Part shown: positions 6,358 to 6,545 of the stretch, one piece after another
Numbering within the stretch: the stretch's first letter is position 1
How the letters are laid out: each line of letters begins with the position of its first letter
Assembly: GCA_903897565.1 (NCBI GenBank)
Contig: CAIUCF010000810.1
Span: 1-6,545 of the forward strand
Origin: an uncultured Rhodospirillales bacterium
GTDB taxonomy: Bacteria > Pseudomonadota > Alphaproteobacteria > ATCC43930 > CGMCC-115725
DNA: 6,545 nucleotides
Direction: 5' to 3'
The notes under the pieces: model-generated
The model's input: only the letters and a program-made list of their open reading frames with translations
Databases searched by the model: none
Told to the model about the DNA's origin: nothing
Made by a program: the position numbers and the translations under genes

Positions 6358-6545
6358 CTATCGCCTCGGCGTCCAGGCCGCGATCGCGGCCGCGGCGCTG
6401 ATCGCTTCAGCGTTCCTGATCGCCCCCGGCGTCGCCGAGAAGCGCGGCGCCGGCGCCGGCTGGGGCACGTCGAAGGCCGGCGAGATGGTCGTGCGTGCCG
6501 CCATATGCGGGTAGTCGGCGACTTCGGCCATCGGCAGCACCGGCG
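6358..6545 (-). CDS. CaiB/BaiF-family CoA transferase or alpha-methylacyl-CoA racemase, C-terminal fragment
   Basis: The minus-strand frame is open from the right window edge (first full codon at 6543-6541) to a TAG at 6360-6358, giving the last 61 residues of a protein that continues outside. It starts PVLPMAEVADYPHMAARTT and continues VPQPAPAPRFSATPGAIR. This matches the C-terminal pattern of class III CoA transferases and alpha-methylacyl-CoA racemases as I know it: 'tPVLslaEa..hPHn.aRgtf' followed by 'qPAPAPRFSrTP'. Those enzymes are about 360-400 residues long and move CoA between acyl groups or epimerise 2-methylacyl-CoAs. The catalytic Asp lies far upstream of this piece and cannot be checked. 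Third codon positions are almost all G or C, as in the other genes. The gene lies 126 bases upstream of the exosortase on the same strand, but it has no known link to EPS. Racemase and transferase cannot be told apart from this end. Confidence 0.68.
   Translation of the reverse strand, partial: PVLPMAEVADYPHMAARTTISPAFDVPQPAPAPRFSATPGAIRNAEAISAAAAIAAWTPRR

Noticed and set aside
6358..6480. A possible exosortase sorting tag in the minus-strand fragment (VPQPAPAP near the end, Arg-Arg at the C-terminus)
   Set aside because: No proper hydrophobic helix lies between the Pro motif and the Arg pair. The VPQPAPAPRFSATP segment is explained by the CaiB-family C-terminal pattern.
6281..6514. A 77-codon plus-strand frame with a TTG start and an Ala-rich hydrophobic stretch, possible small membrane protein
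   Set aside because: It has no ribosome site. The minus strand of the same bases encodes a recognisable CoA transferase C-terminus, and both frames share third-codon columns, which explains the coding-like composition.

Overview
The window is GC-rich, with a strong G/C bias at third codon positions. Its gene content suggests an alphaproteobacterium, though I cannot name the genus. It holds one end of an exopolysaccharide biosynthesis and export locus of the type that accompanies the exosortase (PEP-CTERM) protein-sorting system.

Plus strand, 1-4644: four genes in a row read like the polysaccharide-assembly module of such loci. They are (1) the C-terminal end of a Wzz/GNVR-type chain-length determinant, cut by the left window edge; (2) a CpsD/CapB-like tyrosine-kinase-family P-loop ATPase with a GTG start; (3) an ExeA-like AAA ATPase of the PEP-CTERM-locus secretion ATPase family; and (4) a 796-residue TPR lipoprotein resembling PrsT. 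Genes 1-2 and 3-4 are about 25 bases apart. A 131-base gap between genes 2 and 3 carries a perfect 10-bp hairpin without a T-run. A strong intrinsic terminator (13-bp stem, seven T) closes the run after gene 4.

Minus strand, 6545-4669: convergent with these genes lies a 520-residue exosortase fused to an EpsI-like (DUF3485) domain, the architecture of XrtD (the VPLPA-CTERM-type enzyme). Upstream of it on the same strand is the C-terminal end of a CaiB/BaiF-family CoA transferase or alpha-methylacyl-CoA racemase. That gene is cut by the right window edge and probably belongs to unrelated metabolism, so it may mark the border of the locus.

Proposed joint role: the chain-length protein and its partner kinase set polymer length at the inner membrane. 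The AAA ATPase and the TPR lipoprotein support export or assembly. The exosortase processes C-terminally tagged proteins that may associate with the polymer. No protein with a convincing C-terminal sorting tag is visible here, so the substrates must lie elsewhere. I found no mobile elements, RNA genes or CRISPR arrays.
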